31,247 nucleotides of DNA from CAZYTX01 sp964650485 (lineage in GTDB: Bacteria > RBG-13-61-14 > DATKZS01), in the NCBI GenBank assembly GCA_964650485.1, contig CAZYTX010000043.1:1-31247 (forward strand), in the 5' to 3' direction. The position numbers and the translations under genes are program-made. The notes beneath the pieces are model-generated. The model did not search any database. It was not told where the DNA came from and saw only the letters and a list, made by a program, of their open reading frames with translations. Shown here one piece after another: positions 7,609 through 16,550 of the stretch. The number at the start of each line of letters is the position of its first letter. Position 1 is the stretch's first letter.

Positions 7609-9150
7609 ATGAGAATACTCGGCCATAAGTGGGAAGGCGGCTACTGCGATTATCACATGCATCAGGAACAGGTGCGCATCAAGGTGGCCGCATGGCTGAG
7701 GATCAGTAAAATAGGTGACGCCTACATCGAAAACCCCGCCAGCCTTTCCAGGGTGGTTGATTACCTCCGCGAGGTGGGCGCTCTCCAGACGCTCAGGAAG
7801 ATAAGGTCCAGGAGAGCGGAGAAGCTCCGGAACGGGAAGTTCCTCTGCTGCGGACTCGGTTACATCCAAGAGGAAAGGGCGGGAGGGAAATTTAAGCCCG
7901 GCCAGGAAGTGATGTTCATCGCCCCTTTCCACCCAGCTTGCGTGGACAGGGTCTGCCTGCATAAGCACCTGGTGCAGCCGATAGAGTCCATACCGCAGGG
8001 GTTAGACCTTCCGGAAAGTGTTTTCGAGGGCGAGCTGTCAAACGGCTTCCCCTACTTGTCGCTCTCCGGCTGGAGCGAATTCTCGGGACGCCCCCTCGAC
8101 TTTGAGTTATTAGAAGAGGCGTTCGAGAAGACAAGGTCCGTGTTTCAAAGCCGAAGTGCGCAGCAATCTCTTCAAAGGCTCCCGGCAAAGCAGGGCCCGG
8201 AGGACGGGGAAAAGCGCCACCGGCCGGATAAACCCGGCCGCAAGGCAGCGCTCTTCGGTCTGGGCCATTACGCCAAGAACGTAATATTGCCCCGGATCAA
8301 AAGACACATGCAAGTGACCTGCATCCACGAGATAGACCCGGCACAGCTGGGCAAAAAGAGCCGCTACAAGCAGGAGCTCAGGACATCGGCCCACCCACAG
8401 GAAGACGAGTCTTACGACGCCTACCTGATAGCAGGGTTCCACCACACCCACGCACCCATTGCAGCCCACGCCTTGGAGCAGGGCGCCGCGGCCATGGTGG
8501 AAAAGCCGCTTGCAACCACCCGCCAAGACCTCCAAAAAATAATCAGCATCATGAAACAGGACAAAGCAGGCCTGTTCCTCGCGTTTCAGAGGCGCTATAC
8601 CCCCTTCAACCATTACCTGAAAGTAGACCTGCAGATAGATGACTCCAGCCCGGTATCATGCATCGCAATCGCCTACGAGGTACCGCTGCCTAAAAACCAC
8701 TGGTACAACTGGCCCAACTCAAAAAGCAGGATCATAAGCAACGGCTGCCACTGGATTGACCACTTCCTGTTTGTGAACTCGTGGTCCAGGCCCGAGAGGA
8801 TAGAGGCGACAAAGCTGAGAAACGGCGACTGCGTGGTCATGATGGACCTGGAGAACCGCGCCTCCCTCTCGCTCACCATCACGGAGCACGGCTCCTCCCG
8901 GTTGGGTCTCAGGGACCATGTGCGCTTCGCCCTCGGCCACCGCACCGCGACCATCACCGACACCCGCTTTTACAGATCGGAGAGCGGAAAAAGCACATTG
9001 CGAAAGTCCTCCATCAGCCGCATGGCGCCCTATGATAAAATGTATAACGAGATCGGCAGCCGCATGGCCCAAGGTCTTCACGGCGACAGCTTACGCTCGG
9101 TCGAGGTCTCGGCCAAGGCGGTGCTTGACGCGGACGAGCAGGTGACCTGA
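7609..9150 (+). CDS. Gfo/Idh/MocA-type oxidoreductase with degenerate MDR-like N-terminal region
   Basis: The C-terminal ~300 of 513 residues form an NAD(P)-dependent Gfo/Idh/MocA oxidoreductase. The Rossmann start is KAALFGLGHYAKN near residue 212, and the E298-K299-P300 motif (VEKPLATT) marks the catalytic lysine region. It probably oxidises, reduces or epimerises a nucleotide sugar. Residues ~40-125 resemble part of the alcohol-dehydrogenase-like half of the next protein: SRVVDYLREVGALQTL parallels VRRVLEKLKNEGFFSTL, and FKPGQEV...VCLHKHL parallels IKPGQRA...VCVPRHL. The MDR cofactor-binding domain between these parts is absent. The stop overlaps the next start by 1 nt (TGATG), so the two oxidoreductases are translationally coupled and may form one complex. 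The start codon is uncertain. Confidence 0.82.
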   Translation: MRILGHKWEGGYCDYHMHQEQVRIKVAAWLRISKIGDAYIENPASLSRVVDYLREVGALQTLRKIRSRRAEKLRNGKFLCCGLGYIQEERAGGKFKPGQEVMFIAPFHPACVDRVCLHKHLVQPIESIPQGLDLPESVFEGELSNGFPYLSLSGWSEFSGRPLDFELLEEAFEKTRSVFQSRSAQQSLQRLPAKQGPEDGEKRHRPDKPGRKAALFGLGHYAKNVILPRIKRHMQVTCIHEIDPAQLGKKSRYKQELRTSAHPQEDESYDAYLIAGFHHTHAPIAAHALEQGAAAMVEKPLATTRQDLQKIISIMKQDKAGLFLAFQRRYTPFNHYLKVDLQIDDSSPVSCIAIAYEVPLPKNHWYNWPNSKSRIISNGCHWIDHFLFVNSWSRPERIEATKLRNGDCVVMMDLENRASLSLTITEHGSSRLGLRDHVRFALGHRTATITDTRFYRSESGKSTLRKSSISRMAPYDKMYNEIGSRMAQGLHGDSLRSVEVSAKAVLDADEQVT

Positions 9151-11285
9151 TGCAGCAGGTGATCCAGAGCTTGAAGAACGGGAAGCTCAGCCTTGCCCGG
9201 GTGCCCGAGCCCATGGTCCGGCCCGGCCACGTGCTCATAGCCAACCAGCGCTCGGTTATCTCCGCGGGGACCGAGAAGATGGCAATGGAGCTTGCCAGGA
9301 AGTCGCTCCTGGGCAAGGCCCGAGAGCGGCCGGACCAGGTAAGGCGGGTGCTGGAGAAGCTAAAGAACGAGGGCTTCTTCTCAACCCTGCAGCAGGTGAT
9401 CGAGCGCCTGGACGAGCCCATGACAATGGGCTACTCCTCATGCGGTGTGGTGCTGGCCTGCGGCCGGGGAGTGCAGGAGATAAAGCCCGGACAGCGCGCC
9501 GCGTCCAACGGCCCCCACGCCGGGGTGGTGTGCGTGCCCAGGCATTTGTGCGCGCCGGTGCCAGAGGGCCTCTCCAGCGACCAGGCCGCCTTCACCGTCC
9601 TGGGCGCCATTGCATTGCAGGGGGTGCGGCTCGCCAGAATCGGACTGGGGGACAACGCATTCGTGATCGGCCTGGGACTGGTGGGCCAGATCACCGCGGC
9701 GCTACTCAAGGCCGCGGGATGCCGCATTATCGCCACCGACCTTGACGAAAAAAAGTGCGAGCTGGCCATGAAAATGGGCGCGGACGCGGCTCGGCCTGAC
9801 CTCGGACACAAGGACGTGGCCTCCTTTACCGGGGGGCTCGGGGCCGACGCGGTGCTCATATGCGCGTCCACATCTTCCAGCCAGCCGGTCGAGCTGGCTG
9901 GGGAGGCGGTGAGGCAGAAGGGCAGGGTGGTCGCGGTGGGAGCGGTGGGCCTCGACCTCCCCCGCAGGCCCTACTACTTCAAGGAGGCCGAGTTGGTGGT
10001 CTCTTGCTCGTACGGGCCCGGCCGCTACGACCCGCGCTATGAAGAGGGGGGGCAGGACTATCCCGCGGCCTACGTGCGCTGGACCGAGCAGAGGAACATG
10101 CAGGCCGTGCTCCAGATGATGGCATCCGGTCGCCTGGACCTCTCTCCCTTGATCTCGCACAGGTTCGACATTGAGCAGGCGGACAAGGCCTACGAACTGA
10201 TCGAGAGCGGAGCAGAGCCATACCTGGGAATAATGATCGAGTACCCGGACGCGGACACCCACAAAGCGGAAACCCGCATTACATTGAAGCCCGCTCCCGA
10301 AGGCGCAAAGGCAGGTATAGGATGCCTGGGCGCGGGTAACTTCGCACGCACAGTGCTGCTGCCCGAGCTCGATAGAAACGAGCGGCTGGGAAAAAGGGTG
10401 ATATGCTCCGCGGGTGGTCTCTCCGCGGCCCACTCCGGCAGAAAGCTGGGCTTCGAGATCGCCACATCCAGCGAGGACCAGGTGTTCTCGGACCCGGAAG
10501 TGGAGGCCGTGTTCATCTTGACCAGGCACGACCAGCACGCCTCCCAGGTGGTGAAGGCCATCAAGGCACGAAAGCACGTGTTCGTGGAAAAGCCGATGGC
10601 CATTACCGTGGAAGAGCTCCGCGAGATCGAGGAGGCGCTCTTCGAGGCGCAAGGACCAATCATCATGACCGGGTTCAACAGGCGCTTCTCAAGAGCGGCC
10701 CGGCTTGTAAAGGACTTCTTCGCGGACGCCGAGGAGCCTTTGACCGTGGCGGTCCGTTTTAATGCGGGCGAGGTCCCGACCGACCACTGGACACAGGACG
10801 AGATCAAGGGCGGCGGCCGCATCATAGGCGAGGCCTGCCACGCAATAGACCTGGCCGTGTTCCTGGCCGGGTCATTGCCGGTGCGGGTGTTTGCCGAGTC
10901 AATCAGTGGGCCGGGGGCCCCGGAGATAAAAGACGACCAGTGCTTTATCACCCTCAGACACGCAAACGGGGCCGTGTCCAGCGTGGCATACCTGGCGGGG
11001 GGTGACAAGGCCTTCCCCAAGGAGCGGGTGGAAGTTATCGGAGGCGGCCGGGTGGCGGTGATCGAGGAATTCAGGGAAGTAGTGACAAGCCGGGCCGGCA
11101 AGAGGACCAGGAGCCGGGGCTTGCAGCAGGACAAGGGACACCGGGCCGAGGTCGAGGAATTCACGAAGGTGTTGGTCCAGGGAGGGGAGCCGCCCATTCC
11201 GTGGGCCGAGCAGAGGGCGGTGACGCTGGCGTCCATCCTCGCGGTCAGGAGCATACGCGAGGGCATCCCCTTTGACATCGGGTAG
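9150..11285 (+). CDS. Bi-domain oxidoreductase: zinc-type alcohol dehydrogenase (MDR) fused to Gfo/Idh/MocA dehydrogenase
   Basis: This is a 711-residue natural fusion. Residues ~1-350 are a medium-chain dehydrogenase: a GroES-like part (KPGQRAASNGPHAG), then a Rossmann fold at ~168-200 (VIGLGLVGQITAALLKAAG, ending in the acidic ATDLDEKK). Residues ~385-711 are a Gfo/Idh/MocA enzyme with GCLGAGNFART near 390 and the E480-K481-P482 motif (FVEKPMAI). Fusions of this type recur in polysaccharide loci and are presumed to act on nucleotide sugars or lipid-linked sugars; the substrate is unknown. The start overlaps the previous stop by 1 nt. The gene is very GC-rich. Family assignment is strong; the reaction is inferred. 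Confidence 0.88.
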   Translation: MQQVIQSLKNGKLSLARVPEPMVRPGHVLIANQRSVISAGTEKMAMELARKSLLGKARERPDQVRRVLEKLKNEGFFSTLQQVIERLDEPMTMGYSSCGVVLACGRGVQEIKPGQRAASNGPHAGVVCVPRHLCAPVPEGLSSDQAAFTVLGAIALQGVRLARIGLGDNAFVIGLGLVGQITAALLKAAGCRIIATDLDEKKCELAMKMGADAARPDLGHKDVASFTGGLGADAVLICASTSSSQPVELAGEAVRQKGRVVAVGAVGLDLPRRPYYFKEAELVVSCSYGPGRYDPRYEEGGQDYPAAYVRWTEQRNMQAVLQMMASGRLDLSPLISHRFDIEQADKAYELIESGAEPYLGIMIEYPDADTHKAETRITLKPAPEGAKAGIGCLGAGNFARTVLLPELDRNERLGKRVICSAGGLSAAHSGRKLGFEIATSSEDQVFSDPEVEAVFILTRHDQHASQVVKAIKARKHVFVEKPMAITVEELREIEEALFEAQGPIIMTGFNRRFSRAARLVKDFFADAEEPLTVAVRFNAGEVPTDHWTQDEIKGGGRIIGEACHAIDLAVFLAGSLPVRVFAESISGPGAPEIKDDQCFITLRHANGAVSSVAYLAGGDKAFPKERVEVIGGGRVAVIEEFREVVTSRAGKRTRSRGLQQDKGHRAEVEEFTKVLVQGGEPPIPWAEQRAVTLASILAVRSIREGIPFDIG

Positions 11286-11305
11286 ACAGGGTCCCCATGT
11301 TTTTT

Positions 11306-11312
11306 TAAAGGA
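11306..11312 (+). promoter_or_regulatory. Shine-Dalgarno that fixes a TTG start for the epimerase gene
   Basis: AAAGGAG lies 8 nt before the TTG at 11321. The only nearby GTG (11317) is out of frame, and translation from the TTG begins exactly at the conserved first strand KVLSVVGARPN, so TTG is the likely start codon. Confidence 0.7.
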
Positions 11313-11320
11313 GAGCGTGT

Positions 11321-12478
11321 TTGAAGGTTTTATCCGTGGTGGGCGCGCGTCCCAACCTTATGAAGGTCTCGCCATTGGTGCGGGCCGTGCGCGAGCACAA
11401 CCGGGAAGGTGCCTCCTCGGGCGGGGTCGAGCACGTGCTGGTCCACACCGGCCAGCACTACGACGCCAACATGTCGCGGTCTTTTTTCCACGACCTGGAC
11501 ATCCCCGAGCCGGACCATTACCTTGGCGTGGGGAGCGGATCGCACGCATACCAGGTGGGGCAGACCATGATCGAGTTCGAGAAGGTGCTGCTGGGGGAGA
11601 GGCCCGACTGGGTGGTGGTGGTGGGAGACGTGAACGCCACCGCGGCCTGCTCCTTCACCGCGAAGAAGCACTGCTTCCGGGTGGCGCACATCGAGGCCGG
11701 GCTGCGCTCAAACGACTGGTCCATGCCCGAGGAGCTCAACCGCATAGTGACAGACAGGATAAGCGACCTCCTGCTCACGCCATGCAGGTTCTCCGATAAG
11801 AACCTGAAGAACGAGGGCAGGCCAAAGAAGAGCATAAAGCGGGTGGGCAACATAATGATTGACACCCTGGAGGCGAACCGCGAGAGGGCCGCGGCCATGG
11901 ACCCGTCCGAGGTGGTCTCGCAAAGCCTGATGACTTCTGGCCCGGAAGATGGGAAACGCACTCTTGAAAAGAACGGGTACGTGCTCCTCACCATGCACCG
12001 GCCATCCAACGTGGACCTGCCCGAGGTGCTGGGGTCGCTGCTCAATGCCTTTCTCGAGATAGCCGCGGAGCTCCCGGTGGTGTTCCCGGTGCATCCCCGC
12101 ACCCTGCGCAGGCTGAGAGAGTTCGATCTCCTGGAGTCTTTTACCAAGAGCCGCGACATCATCCTCACCGAGCCCATGAGCTACTGCGGTCTGCTCAGCC
12201 TCAACATGAACGCCAGGGCAGTGCTCACCGACAGCGGCGGCATCCAGGAGGAGAGCTGCGTGCTTGGCATACCCTGCCTCACAATGCGTTTGAACACCGA
12301 GAGGCCCGTGACCATCGAGGAGCACGGGGGCACCTGCCAATTGGTGGGAAGCGACGGCCGCAGGCTTATCCAGGCATTCCACCGGATTGACGGGCTCGCA
12401 AACAAGGGGCACAGGCCCGAGATGTGGGACGGCAAGACCGCGGGCCGCATACTGCATGCCCTTCTCACCTGGACCTAA
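11321..12478 (+). CDS. wecB: UDP-N-acetylglucosamine 2-epimerase, non-hydrolysing (WecB-type)
   Basis: This cytosolic enzyme interconverts UDP-GlcNAc and UDP-ManNAc, supplying ManNAc or its uronate for surface polysaccharide. At 385 residues it is of normal length. Family residues are visible: VGARPN at the N-terminus, D103 in GDVNAT, E125 in HIEAGLRS, E138 in MPEELNR, H226 in TMHRPSN, and the UDP-binding TDSGGIQEE followed by RxxTERPVT. These correspond to the E. coli WecB catalytic Asp, two Glu and His. The usual HRxEN is HRPSN here, a modest variation. It starts at TTG with a good Shine-Dalgarno. Its position among the oxidoreductase and heparinase-like genes suggests the polymer contains an N-acetylmannosamine derivative; a paired UDP-ManNAc dehydrogenase could be one of the upstream oxidoreductases but is not demonstrated. 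Confidence 0.93.
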   Translation: MKVLSVVGARPNLMKVSPLVRAVREHNREGASSGGVEHVLVHTGQHYDANMSRSFFHDLDIPEPDHYLGVGSGSHAYQVGQTMIEFEKVLLGERPDWVVVVGDVNATAACSFTAKKHCFRVAHIEAGLRSNDWSMPEELNRIVTDRISDLLLTPCRFSDKNLKNEGRPKKSIKRVGNIMIDTLEANRERAAAMDPSEVVSQSLMTSGPEDGKRTLEKNGYVLLTMHRPSNVDLPEVLGSLLNAFLEIAAELPVVFPVHPRTLRRLREFDLLESFTKSRDIILTEPMSYCGLLSLNMNARAVLTDSGGIQEESCVLGIPCLTMRLNTERPVTIEEHGGTCQLVGSDGRRLIQAFHRIDGLANKGHRPEMWDGKTAGRILHALLTWT

Positions 12479-12494
12479 GGGGTTTTTACCTGTA

Positions 12495-12514
12495 TCCCTC
12501 CTTTTCCTTTCCCC
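12495..12514 (+). promoter_or_regulatory. Pure pyrimidine tract directly before a start codon
   Basis: All twenty bases before the ATG at 12515 are C or T, the opposite of a Shine-Dalgarno. The tract contains CCTCCTTT, which resembles the anti-Shine-Dalgarno end of 16S rRNA rather than its partner. No other ribosome binding site is visible in the 36-nt gap. Confidence 0.5.
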
Positions 12515-14260
12515 ATGCAAGCACAAGATATTCCCAGGCTGATCAGGACGGCAAGGCGCCTTAGCATCTCACAGATGTTGTGGCGGATAGCTTACCGTGC
12601 TGAAAGGCTCTTGCCACCGCGCGCTCCCGGCCGGCTGGAACAAGAACGCGCGGGCGCGGCGCCTTATACTCCTGTGCCGTTCCCTTTCCACAGGATCGGG
12701 GCTTCAGGGGAGCAAGGGGTGGAGGGCCTTGCCAGGGGCTGGTTCGAGCACCTGAACAGGAAGGAGGACCTGGCGAAAAATTCGGAGATTGACTGGAAGC
12801 TGGGTCCCGTATCCGAGCACCGGCTGTGGGTCAATACCCTGCATTACCATTACTGGGCATACGATCTTGCCGAGGCCTCCCGCCAGGGCGGCGAGCTGGG
12901 CCGCGTGGCGTTACGTGTGCTCTCTCGCCTGCTCTCGGACTGGCTGTCCAAATGCGACATTGAAAAGCCGGGCGCAAGGGAGCTCGCCTGGAACCCTTAT
13001 ACCATCGCCACAAGGCTGGCTTACTGGATCAGCGCCTTGAACCTCATGGACAAGAATGCACTGGAGCCGGGCCTCCGGGAAGAGCTCATAAAAAGCGCGT
13101 TCAAGCAGGCATCATACCTGTATCACCACGTCGAGTGGGACCTGCGCGGGAACCACCTGCTAAGGGACGCCTCCGGCCTGGCATGGGCGTGCAGGTTCTT
13201 CTCGGGCGGCGAGGCCAACAAGTGGATGCGAAGGGCCCGGGAGCTGGCCGTTTCTCAGGCGGAGGAGCAAGTGCTCCCGGACGGCGGCCACTTTGAGCGC
13301 AGCCCCATGTACCACGTGCACGCCATGGAAGACGTGCTCTCGCTCGCCCTGCTCCTGGAAGACAAGGGAGCCGCGGATAAGATGCGCAGTGCATGGGCGC
13401 GAATGGCCGACTTCATAAAGTGGATGCGCCACCCGGACGGCGAGGTCCCGCTTTTCAATGACGGGGCCATGAATGCGGTGTGTCTTCCCGGCGGCATGCT
13501 CTCCTTTTCCGAGCTTGCTGGATCGCGGCTCGACGCCGAGCTGCCAGCAGGGGGAAAGCTCATAAGCCACTCCGGCATGGCGGCCTGGCACAAAGACCCC
13601 TGGACCGTGTTCTTTGACGTGGGTCCTATCGGGCCGGACTATCAGCCCGGCCACGGACACGCGGACACCCTTACCATCGAGTGCTCGTATCGAGGCTCGC
13701 GGCTTTTCGTGGACCCGGGGACCTACTGCTATGACCAGGACGAGAGGCGGCTCTACGACCGCTCGACCCGCTCTCATAACACCGTGTGCATAGACGGAGA
13801 GGACTCCTCCGAGGTGTGGAGCATCTTCAGGGCCGGCCGGCGGGCCAGGCCGGTCGGCGTGCAGGCGGATTTCTCAGGCCATGGGTTCGAGACCTCGGCA
13901 GGGCATGACGGGTATGATCACCTTCCCGGCAGGCCGCGGCACTATCGCAGGCTCTCGCTTGACAGAGATTGCCTGTGCATAATTGATCGGATCGAGGGGG
14001 GGAGGCGCCACCGGCTGGAGGGCGGATTGCTTGTATCACCCGAATGGAAAGCTGAAGAAACCCCTGGCGGATGGGAGCTTAACCATGACGGTTCCAGGGT
14101 CGAGGTTTTGGTGAAGGGCCCGAAAGGGCTGCGGCTTTGCAGGGAGCGGGCATGGTATCACCCGGAGTACGGGCTGGAGCGAGATACAGTGAGGCTTACG
14201 TGGTCCTTGGAGACGACCCTTCCGGTTGAAGTCCAGACCGTGGTCCAGAGGGTGTCATGA
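12515..14260 (+). CDS. Heparinase II/III family protein (alginate-lyase-like)
   Basis: This 581-residue protein has an alpha-toroid-type N-terminal half (~60-330, including YHYWAYDLA, WNPYTIATRLAYW, GNHLLRDASGLAWA and ERSPMYHVHAMED). A beta-sandwich heparinase II/III half follows, with H380 and H382 (GHGHADTLTIE), FVDPGTYCY and RSHNTVCIDGED, the signature of this family. Characterised members cleave uronate-containing polysaccharides by beta-elimination. Homologues in capsule/EPS loci are thought to trim or edit the polymer or act during synthesis. No signal peptide is apparent at the proposed N-terminus, so its compartment is unclear. Its stop overlaps the next start as ATGA. The start has no Shine-Dalgarno, only a pyrimidine tract. 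Confidence 0.88.
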   Translation: MQAQDIPRLIRTARRLSISQMLWRIAYRAERLLPPRAPGRLEQERAGAAPYTPVPFPFHRIGASGEQGVEGLARGWFEHLNRKEDLAKNSEIDWKLGPVSEHRLWVNTLHYHYWAYDLAEASRQGGELGRVALRVLSRLLSDWLSKCDIEKPGARELAWNPYTIATRLAYWISALNLMDKNALEPGLREELIKSAFKQASYLYHHVEWDLRGNHLLRDASGLAWACRFFSGGEANKWMRRARELAVSQAEEQVLPDGGHFERSPMYHVHAMEDVLSLALLLEDKGAADKMRSAWARMADFIKWMRHPDGEVPLFNDGAMNAVCLPGGMLSFSELAGSRLDAELPAGGKLISHSGMAAWHKDPWTVFFDVGPIGPDYQPGHGHADTLTIECSYRGSRLFVDPGTYCYDQDERRLYDRSTRSHNTVCIDGEDSSEVWSIFRAGRRARPVGVQADFSGHGFETSAGHDGYDHLPGRPRHYRRLSLDRDCLCIIDRIEGGRRHRLEGGLLVSPEWKAEETPGGWELNHDGSRVEVLVKGPKGLRLCRERAWYHPEYGLERDTVRLTWSLETTLPVEVQTVVQRVS

Positions 14261-15513
14261 GGATACTGTACGTGTCCCAGTACTTTCCCCCGGAGATGGG
14301 CGCGCCCTCGGCCCGGGTGCACGAGACGGCCCGGGAGTGGGTTCGCATGGGCCACCAGGTCACGGTGCTGACAGCTTTTGCGCACCACCCCACCGGAGTG
14401 AAGGCCGGGGAGGACCGGTTCAAGATAAGCAGGAGGGAGTGGAGGGACGGCATCGAGGTGATACGATCATACGTTTACGCCACGCCCAACAAGGGTGTGG
14501 TAAAGAGGATGGCGTCTTACGCGTCGTTCATGGTCTCCGCGGTTGTTGTGGGACTGCTGCGCGCTCCCCGGCCGGAGGTGGTGGTTGCCACTTCCCCCCA
14601 GCTCTTGTGCGGCCTGGCCGGCTTTATCCTGGCCAGGGCCATGGGTGTCCCGTTCGTGTTCGAGGTCCGCGACCTTTGGCCGGAGTCCTTGTCCGCGGTT
14701 GATCTTATGGGCGACAACTTTATGGTGCGGCAGCTAAGGAAGGTGTCTGCTTTCCTCTACAGAGGGGCGGAGAGGATCGTCACTGTGGGGGAGGGGTATC
14801 GCGCCAGGATAGTAGAGTGGTACGGCGTGGACAAGGACAAGATCTGCGTTGTCACCAATGGGATAGACACAAGGCTTTTCTGTCCTGGAGAGAAGCAAAA
14901 CTCCATACGGGAAGAGTACGGGTGGGGCCACAGGTTCGTTGCGCTCTACATCGGCACCCTTGGCATGGCCCATGCTCTTGACAAGGTGCTGGAGGCGGCC
15001 GAGATTTTAAAAGACAATGAAATGGTATTGTTCGTTTTCGTGGGAGAGGGCGCAGAGAAGGACGGGCTTAAGAAGACAGCAGAGGAGCGGGGGCTTTCTA
15101 ACACTTTTTTCATTGACCAGCAGCCCAAACGGCGGGTGCCTCTTTTCTACTCGGCATGCGACCTTGGCCTTGTGACCTTGCGAAAAAGCGACCTCTTCCA
15201 GGAGGTGCTGCCCTCCAAGATATTCGAGTACCTGGGCATGGAGCGGCCTCTGCTCCTGGCAGTGGGGGGCGAGGCACGCAAGGTGGTCGAGTCCGCGGGA
15301 GCGGGCGAGTACGTGCCTCCCGAGGACGCCGAGGCCATGGCCGGGGCCATTACCCGCCTCGCCGCTGACAGGGTAAAGCTCGAGCGCATGGGAAAGAACG
15401 GCAGGCGATACGTTCTCGAGCACTACGACCGGAGTGTGCTTGCCGGGAGCTACGTTGACATGCTGAAAAAGGTGTGCAAAAAGGAAAACGGGGGTTATGC
15501 AGGGGCGCAATGA
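14257..15513 (+). CDS. Glycosyltransferase family 4, WbuB/WcaI-like
   Basis: The product is a 418-residue GT-B enzyme that begins MRILYVSQYFPPEMGAPSARV, typical of the WbuB/WcaI subgroup in O-antigen and colanic-acid loci. The segment VFEVRDLWPESL is also characteristic of that subgroup. The donor domain carries YIGTLGMAHALD and the PSKIFEYLG motif with the donor-binding Glu at E324. WbuB-like enzymes often transfer L-fucosamine-type or related sugars, but the sugar cannot be read here. The ATG overlaps the heparinase-like gene stop by 4 nt (ATGA), so the pair is translationally coupled. Assignment to GT4 is firm; subgroup is moderate. Confidence 0.9.
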   Translation: MRILYVSQYFPPEMGAPSARVHETAREWVRMGHQVTVLTAFAHHPTGVKAGEDRFKISRREWRDGIEVIRSYVYATPNKGVVKRMASYASFMVSAVVVGLLRAPRPEVVVATSPQLLCGLAGFILARAMGVPFVFEVRDLWPESLSAVDLMGDNFMVRQLRKVSAFLYRGAERIVTVGEGYRARIVEWYGVDKDKICVVTNGIDTRLFCPGEKQNSIREEYGWGHRFVALYIGTLGMAHALDKVLEAAEILKDNEMVLFVFVGEGAEKDGLKKTAEERGLSNTFFIDQQPKRRVPLFYSACDLGLVTLRKSDLFQEVLPSKIFEYLGMERPLLLAVGGEARKVVESAGAGEYVPPEDAEAMAGAITRLAADRVKLERMGKNGRRYVLEHYDRSVLAGSYVDMLKKVCKKENGGYAGAQ

Positions 15514-15547
15514 CTCGGACGGTTGACCTCCGCCTTTTGGAGCGGCT

Positions 15548-16546
15548 ATGCAGAGCAGTGGATGCTTTATAACCGGCATGTCAAGGGCCGGCACCACCTG
15601 GCTGTCAAAGTGCCTGAATGAGCACCCCGAGGCCGCGGTGTTCGGGGAGAGCGCGTTCTTCGGGAGGTTCTTTCTCGAGCCGGGCGAGCAGGGCAAGTAT
15701 TCCCCGGCGGAACTGGAGAAAGTGGCCGCCCATGCCAGGGAGTATATAAAGGGCCTTGCCGGGGGCGGCCCGGGGTGTTACAAGAACATCAAGGCCGATG
15801 ACGCGGACTCCCTGGTGGACGCGGCCATCTTGGGCCATGGGCCCCTCTCGCCCTCCGAGGCATTCCTTGGCATTGCAAACGCGGTGGCGGATGCCGAGGG
15901 CAAGCGGGCCTGGATAGAGAAGACCCCCCACCACGTGAACTGGGTGGACCGCATCATGGCTTTTATCCCGGATGCCCGCTTCGTGATAATGATGCGCGAC
16001 CCTTACGGGTTCATGCTCTCCTACAAGCACCAGGGGGACAGGAAGCCGGAGCGGGTGAGGCGCAACTTCGAGGCGCTATATCATCCCTTTGGCTGCGCCG
16101 TGGTTTGGCGCGGGTACGTGGGCTCTGCCCTGTCCGCGGCCGGGCGGTATCCTGCCCAGGTGTTACTTGTACAGTTCAGCGACCTCCTGGAAAAGCCCGA
16201 GGAGACGCTTTTGAAGGTGCAGCACTTTTTTTCTCTTACCCCTTGCAAGCTCGCGGACAAGGTTCCCCCGGACAACACCAGCTTCCCGGGGGGACGGCGG
16301 CCCGAGCTTGGCGGGGACGACCTTTTCTGGATGAGGGTGATGGCTGCAAAGGAGATGCGGGAACTGGGGGCCCCGAGCAGGCCCGTGCCCCGGGAGCCGG
16401 CCCGCATTATTATCTCTATCCTCCGCTTGCCGGCATGGGGCATACGGAACCTCTGGTCAATGCGCCGGAGGGCGAACTCGCCCCTGAATTACCTTTTCAG
16501 GTGGCTCCTGCCAGGACGGACGCCATCCACAAAGAGGGCATCCTGA
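15548..16546 (+). CDS. Sulfotransferase (PAPS-dependent)
   Basis: This 332-residue P-loop-like sulfotransferase would move sulfate from PAPS to a hydroxyl or amino group, here plausibly of the polysaccharide. The 5'-phosphosulfate-binding loop is TGMSRAGTTWLS (R13 to T17). The 3'-phosphate-binding segment is RFVIMMRDPYGFMLS (R150, D151, S158). Both are in the right order and spacing for the family. A GGAG at 15538-15541 supports the ATG. The sequence after residue ~250 is divergent, with a basic C-terminus. Carbohydrate as substrate is inferred from gene context only; small-molecule or lipid acceptors remain possible. Confidence 0.85.
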   Translation: MQSSGCFITGMSRAGTTWLSKCLNEHPEAAVFGESAFFGRFFLEPGEQGKYSPAELEKVAAHAREYIKGLAGGGPGCYKNIKADDADSLVDAAILGHGPLSPSEAFLGIANAVADAEGKRAWIEKTPHHVNWVDRIMAFIPDARFVIMMRDPYGFMLSYKHQGDRKPERVRRNFEALYHPFGCAVVWRGYVGSALSAAGRYPAQVLLVQFSDLLEKPEETLLKVQHFFSLTPCKLADKVPPDNTSFPGGRRPELGGDDLFWMRVMAAKEMRELGAPSRPVPREPARIIISILRLPAWGIRNLWSMRRRANSPLNYLFRWLLPGRTPSTKRAS

Positions 16547-16550
16547 AGAC

